From positions 1-8,733 of the forward strand of contig JAJZUR010000060.1 of NCBI GenBank assembly GCA_021848375.1: a stretch of DNA of 8,733 nt, read 5' to 3'. Below are positions 6,374 to 8,733 of the stretch, one piece after another (positions within the stretch are counted from its first letter, which is position 1; the number at the start of each line of letters is the position of its first letter). This DNA comes from Pseudomonadota bacterium (GTDB lineage: Bacteria > Pseudomonadota > Gammaproteobacteria > UBA6186 > Azoamicaceae). A program made the position numbers and the translations under genes. The notes under the pieces were generated by a model. The model made no database searches, was not told the DNA's origin, and worked only from the letters and a program-made list of their open reading frames with translations.

Positions 6374-7155
6374 CGGCAACTTTAAAAACATCCTCTGGTT
6401 ATCACCACAAGAACCCCTTGCTTTTGCTCTGGACTATACTTGGGGTGTTTTTGTTATTAGGATTTATTAACCTTTTATTACCGTATTTTCCAGAACCGGT
6501 TGGTTCTCGCAGTCATCTCTTTGTCGAAGGCACGATACTTACGTTAGAGCTTTCTTTGGGCGCAGGCGCTTTAGGTCTTTTGATTGGAATTTTTTTAGGG
6601 ATCGCGAAACTTAGCCGTAATATCTTTCTCTATCACTTTGCGTGGTTTTGGATCTGGATTTTAAGAGGAACTCCGTTATTAACACAGATCCTATTTGTAT
6701 ATTACGCCGTGCCATTGATTTTTCCGGCCTTAAAATTAGGGGAATTTAATTCGGCTTTAATCGCTTTAGCGTTGAATGTTGGTGCTTATAATGCAGAGGT
6801 GGTTCGTGCTGGTATATTAGCCGTTCCCAAAGGCCAATTTGAAACCGCATTAAGCTTGGGGCTTTCTCGCTTTCAAGTGATTCAGTGGGTCGTATTTCCT
6901 CAGGCGTTTAAAGTGATGTTTCCATCGCTTGTTAATAATTTTATTGCGCTTATCAAAGACAGTTCGCTTGCCTCCTGTATTGGTTTATTGGAACTTTCAT
7001 TGGCGGGAAATCGAATTTCCAGTGAAACCTTTCAACCATTCCCTATTTTAGTTACAGTTGCTTTTATTTATTTACTCCTCACATCCTTAATGAGTGGGAT
7101 TACCTATTTATACGAGAAGTCTTTGCATGGTAGAAGAAAACTCTTTGAAACCTGA
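6364..7155 (+). CDS. Amino acid ABC transporter permease (HisM/GlnP type)
   Basis: Inner-membrane channel of the importer, in the polar amino acid permease family. It has 263 residues from a TTG start, with an extra short hydrophilic N-terminus, then hydrophobic segments near 18-40, 55-80, 88-120, 130-150, about 188-208 and 226-248. Diagnostic motifs are RGTPLLTQ at 101-108 and the EAA loop from about 144 to 176 (EVVRAGILAVPKGQFETA and LGLSRFQVIQ), which docks on the ATPase, followed by LIKDSSLAS (196-204). Only one permease gene is present, so it presumably works as a homodimer. It overlaps both neighbours (10 nt and 29 nt), which points to one coupled message. Confidence 0.93.
   Translation: MQVTATLKTSSGYHHKNPLLLLWTILGVFLLLGFINLLLPYFPEPVGSRSHLFVEGTILTLELSLGAGALGLLIGIFLGIAKLSRNIFLYHFAWFWIWILRGTPLLTQILFVYYAVPLIFPALKLGEFNSALIALALNVGAYNAEVVRAGILAVPKGQFETALSLGLSRFQVIQWVVFPQAFKVMFPSLVNNFIALIKDSSLASCIGLLELSLAGNRISSETFQPFPILVTVAFIYLLLTSLMSGITYLYEKSLHGRRKLFET
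7114..7119 (+). promoter_or_regulatory. Ribosome binding site choosing the ATG start of the ATPase
   Basis: GAGAAG lies 7 nt before ATG at 7127. An earlier in-frame GTG at 7094 lacks such a site and would add 11 residues not expected before the family's N-terminus, so 7127 is preferred. Confidence 0.6.
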
Positions 7156-7813
7156 CCCCGTGATTGTGTTGGAAAATGTCCATAAATATTATGGAAAAAC
7201 CCATGTCTTACGGGGCGTTTGTTTAAAAATTAACAAAGGCGAAATCGTTACTATTGTGGGTCCATCTGGCTCTGGTAAATCAACTTTTTTACGGATCATA
7301 AATCACTTAGAAGATATTCAATCAGGCAGCGTTCTTGTCAATGGAATTGCCGTTAAAAAAAATAAACACCTAAAAACCATTCGCCAAAAAGTGGGACTTG
7401 TTGCGCAGGATTATCAGCTATTCCCGCATTTAACGATTCGAAACAACATTACGCTTGCGCCCCGCAAGGTTTATCATTGGCATTTGGAAAAAAGTAATGC
7501 AATTGCCGATAAACTAATGCAGCAATTAGGCATTTTTCAGCATGCCGATAAATTTCCCGATCAATTATCTGGCGGCGAACAACAAAGGGTGTGCATCGCA
7601 AGAACGCTTGCCATGCAACCTGAAATTATTCTGTTTGATGAACCAACCAGTGCTTTAGATCCTGCTCGAATTGCCGAAGTTTCAAAGATTATAAAAGATT
7701 TAGCGGCAACTGGTCTTACTATTATGATAGTAACGCATACTGAAGAAGTAACCAAAATCGCCGATAGAACGTTGGTCTTAGAGGACGGTAAAATTGTATA
7801 TGCACCCCCTTGA
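7127..7813 (+). CDS. Amino acid ABC transporter ATP-binding protein (GlnQ/HisP type)
   Basis: Cytoplasmic ATPase that powers the importer. All nucleotide-binding motifs are present in its 228 residues: Walker A GPSGSGKST (45-53), Q-loop glutamine Q94 in LVAQDYQLFPH, signature LSGGEQQRV (147-155), Walker B IILFDE (167-172), D-loop SALD (175-178) and switch histidine H204. The phrase GLVAQDYQLFPH is a variant of the common VFQxxxLFPH form. It is somewhat shorter than the usual 240-250 residues, ending soon after the H-loop domain at LEDGKIVYAPP with no regulatory C-terminal domain. It overlaps the permease by 29 nt. The substrate is set by the binding protein and permease, not visible here. Confidence 0.95.
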   Translation: MVEENSLKPDPVIVLENVHKYYGKTHVLRGVCLKINKGEIVTIVGPSGSGKSTFLRIINHLEDIQSGSVLVNGIAVKKNKHLKTIRQKVGLVAQDYQLFPHLTIRNNITLAPRKVYHWHLEKSNAIADKLMQQLGIFQHADKFPDQLSGGEQQRVCIARTLAMQPEIILFDEPTSALDPARIAEVSKIIKDLAATGLTIMIVTHTEEVTKIADRTLVLEDGKIVYAPP

Positions 7814-7838
7814 TTTTAACTGAAATGAATGATAAGAT
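7810..7838 (+). promoter_or_regulatory. Candidate sigma-70 promoter for the downstream small gene
   Basis: TTGATT (7810-7815) and TAAGAT (7833-7838) are separated by 17 bp, each matching consensus at four of six positions. The -35 overlaps the ATPase stop codon. Transcription would start near 7845, leaving a short leader before the ATG at 7879. Found by eye only; an AT-rich sequence gives such matches often. Confidence 0.4.
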
Positions 7839-7864
7839 GTCTTTCGTTCTAACTTTTAATGAAT

Positions 7865-7870
7865 AAGGGG
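7865..7870 (+). promoter_or_regulatory. Ribosome binding site of the small gene
   Basis: AAGGGG lies 8 nt before ATG at 7879. This favours the ATG over an in-frame TTG at 7873, which would be only 2 nt from the site. Confidence 0.6.
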
Positions 7871-7878
7871 AATTGATT

Positions 7879-8331
7879 ATGGCAGCAATTTTATCACAAC
7901 AAGATATTTATAATAAGCAACGTAATGAAAGATTCACGCAAAAATTAAACGAGCTAAAGCAGGTTGATCTAACGCAACCCTATTTTAGAGTAGATTTGTG
8001 TGATTGTGGTATGGATGATGCAAAGTTTAAAGAGGTTGTTGAAGTTGTGCTTTCTATAGTGCAGAAGTATCCGTTATTAAAGATGGAAATTTTAGACATA
8101 TCCGGCGCCAATTTTTTAACCGACGGTTGTAAAGACGATTTAATAAAGTTAATCAAAAATTTGCCAGAAACCGATTTTCTGACCGGAAGTGGAATAAATG
8201 TTAAAATGGAAAAAGCAAATTTTGAGGAAGTTGATGCGGCCTTAAATGAAGCCAAGCAAAAGATCGAAGGGAAAGGCGGGGTGTTCTTAGTTCCTTTAAC
8301 CAACTTGAAGAAAGTTGAGAATAAAGTCTAA
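7879..8331 (+). CDS. Small uncharacterised protein with leucine-rich-repeat-like segments
   Basis: I do not recognise a named family for this 150-residue protein. It has no signal peptide or membrane segment. The N-terminal 30 residues are helical and charged. Two segments resemble ribonuclease-inhibitor-type leucine-rich repeats, each a short strand followed by a helix: about 35-63 (FRVDLCDCGMDDAKF then EVVEVVLSIVQKYP) and about 66-96 (LLKMEILDISGANFLTDGC then DDLIKLIKNLP). A third, weaker unit may follow around 105-130 (INVKMEKANFEEVDA and ALNEAKQKI). The C-terminus is KVENKV. It has a good ribosome site, a possible own promoter and a following hairpin, so it is likely a single-gene unit. 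In host-associated bacteria such proteins can be secreted effectors, but nothing here shows secretion. It could equally be a cytosolic binding protein. Confidence 0.75.
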   Translation: MAAILSQQDIYNKQRNERFTQKLNELKQVDLTQPYFRVDLCDCGMDDAKFKEVVEVVLSIVQKYPLLKMEILDISGANFLTDGCKDDLIKLIKNLPETDFLTGSGINVKMEKANFEEVDAALNEAKQKIEGKGGVFLVPLTNLKKVENKV

Positions 8332-8339
8332 AGCACATT

Positions 8340-8395
8340 GAGAGGTCAATACCAAACAATTCATGGTTTTGACCCCTCTCTTCTAATATTGTTTT
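8340..8395 (+). terminator. Intrinsic terminator-like hairpin after the small gene
   Basis: Just 8 nt after the stop codon, GAGAGG-TCAA-T-ACCA (8340-8354) pairs with TGGT-T-TTGA-CC-CCTCTC (8364-8380), with one mismatch and a 2-nt bulge, around a 9-nt loop. A T-rich but broken tract (ending GTTTT at 8391-8395) follows. The stem is long, the T-tract is poor, so it may terminate or only protect the 3' end. Confidence 0.55.
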
Positions 8396-8470
8396 GAACA
8401 ACGAGTTTTGTGTCAATTTTCAGCGTATACTGCCTTTTCATATGCAATTCACTTTTTGAGTTTCGGCATC

Positions 8471-8487
8471 ACACAGCGGCACTGTGT
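8471..8487. repeat. Perfect short hairpin
   Basis: ACACAG and CTGTGT form a perfect 6-bp stem around the 5-nt loop CGGCA. No T-tract follows on the plus strand. The word ACACAG recurs at 8510-8515. Confidence 0.5.
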
Positions 8488-8608
8488 CCTTTGCTTCTCT
8501 TCTATCCGACACAGCTATTCCCTCGGGGCTTTTTCCAATAATGGTGGTAATCCCCTCCAAGAGATAATAATCGATGTCTTATAGTGCCCGCAGATGAGTT
8601 TTCGGGAA

Positions 8609-8627
8609 TAGGATTACACCAATCCTA
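8609..8627. repeat. Perfect 7-bp hairpin
   Basis: TAGGATT and AATCCTA are exact inverted copies around the loop ACACC. There is no T-tract, so it is not a terminator. It lies 25 bp before the GC-rich palindromic segment and may belong to the same element. Confidence 0.5.
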
Positions 8628-8652
8628 ACAAACCATCGCTGCGAGACAGGGA

Positions 8653-8733
8653 GGCGTAGCCGAGTCGAGTAGACGCCGGTAGCTGTAGTATTTTTTGCGA
8701 AACGAGTCGGCGAAGTGCGCGCGAAAAATATAC
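8653..8733. repeat. GC-rich palindromic segment, probable dispersed repeat
   Basis: Two stems lie side by side. GGCGT (8653-8657) pairs with ACGCC (8673-8677). TATTTTTTGCG (8689-8699) pairs with CGCGAAAAATA (8720-8730) over 11 positions with one G-T. Both loops contain CGAGTCG (8661-8667 and 8703-8709), and CGAGT is doubled in tandem at 8661-8670. Shared loop words and paired stems in a non-coding spacer are typical of small dispersed palindromic repeats. The window ends at this point, so the full unit cannot be delimited, and copies elsewhere cannot be checked from here. Confidence 0.4.

Larger units (their letters stand above)
8396..8733. other. Gene-free right end with several hairpins
   Basis: No open frame with a credible start and ribosome site was found on either strand; all frames are broken repeatedly. 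It is marked by palindromes: 8471-8487, 8587-8606 (CCCG and CGGG arms), 8609-8627 and the two in 8653-8730. The composition becomes clearly richer in G and C from about 8635. It may be a decayed mobile element or dispersed repeat, or it may hold a structured RNA. No tRNA or rRNA was recognised. Confidence 0.45.

Noticed and set aside
7094..7126. Earlier GTG start for the ATPase
   Set aside because: It has no ribosome site and adds residues before the normal family N-terminus; the ATG at 7127 has one at good distance.
8426..8431. TATACT as a plus-strand -10 promoter box
   Set aside because: The nearest -35-like words are 12 or 26 bp away, not the required spacing.
8361..8441. Minus-strand mini-ORF of 26 codons starting MKRQYTLKID
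   Set aside because: No ribosome site, and it runs through the terminator-like hairpin after the small gene.
8641..8690. tRNA-like cloverleaf in the GC-rich end
   Set aside because: No T-loop consensus, anticodon stem or acceptor pairing could be assembled.
1..8733. CRISPR array, toxin-antitoxin, restriction or phage module
   Set aside because: No regularly spaced direct repeats and no proteins of those families are visible.

Overview
This is an AT-rich bacterial window that reads as a gammaproteobacterium. TrkH, TrkA and RsmB have lengths and motifs very close to the enteric proteins, and there is a Kdo hydroxylase, which implies a Gram-negative outer membrane with Kdo-containing lipopolysaccharide. 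The mix of an IS4-type transposase, many short palindromes, a small leucine-rich-repeat-like protein and low GC would suit a host-associated lineage such as the Legionellales. That placement is inference and cannot be proved from this sequence.

Layout. Positions 1-500 are a decayed, mobile-element-flanked junction. They hold the first 35 codons of an IS4-family transposase reading off the left edge, its unusually structured leader, a terminator-like or pseudoknot-like palindrome, and two open remnants without good starts. Positions 497-4646 (minus strand) are a compact operon rsmB-trkA-trkH, encoding a 16S rRNA m5C967 methyltransferase and the two main parts of the Trk potassium uptake system. 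A 60-bp divergent intergenic region (4647-4706) separates it from a plus-strand operon at 4707-7813: a Kdo hydroxylase (kdoO-like) overlapping a complete polar amino acid ABC importer (binding protein, permease, ATPase). Every junction in this operon is an overlap of 4, 10 or 29 nt, so translation is probably coupled. A small orphan gene (7879-8331) with its own candidate promoter and terminator follows. Positions 8381-8733 have no gene and carry several hairpins that end in a GC-rich palindromic segment resembling a dispersed repeat.

How the genes may work together. RsmB and Trk are housekeeping functions. The plus-strand operon joins an outer-membrane lipopolysaccharide modification enzyme (Fe(II)/2-oxoglutarate dependent) with an amino acid importer. 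This pairing is the most unexpected arrangement in the window. No classical defence, toxin or phage system is visible. The most checkable novelties are the kdoO-transporter coupling, a leader that may block translation of transposase read-through transcripts, the pseudoknot geometry at 256-298, and the small LRR-like protein.
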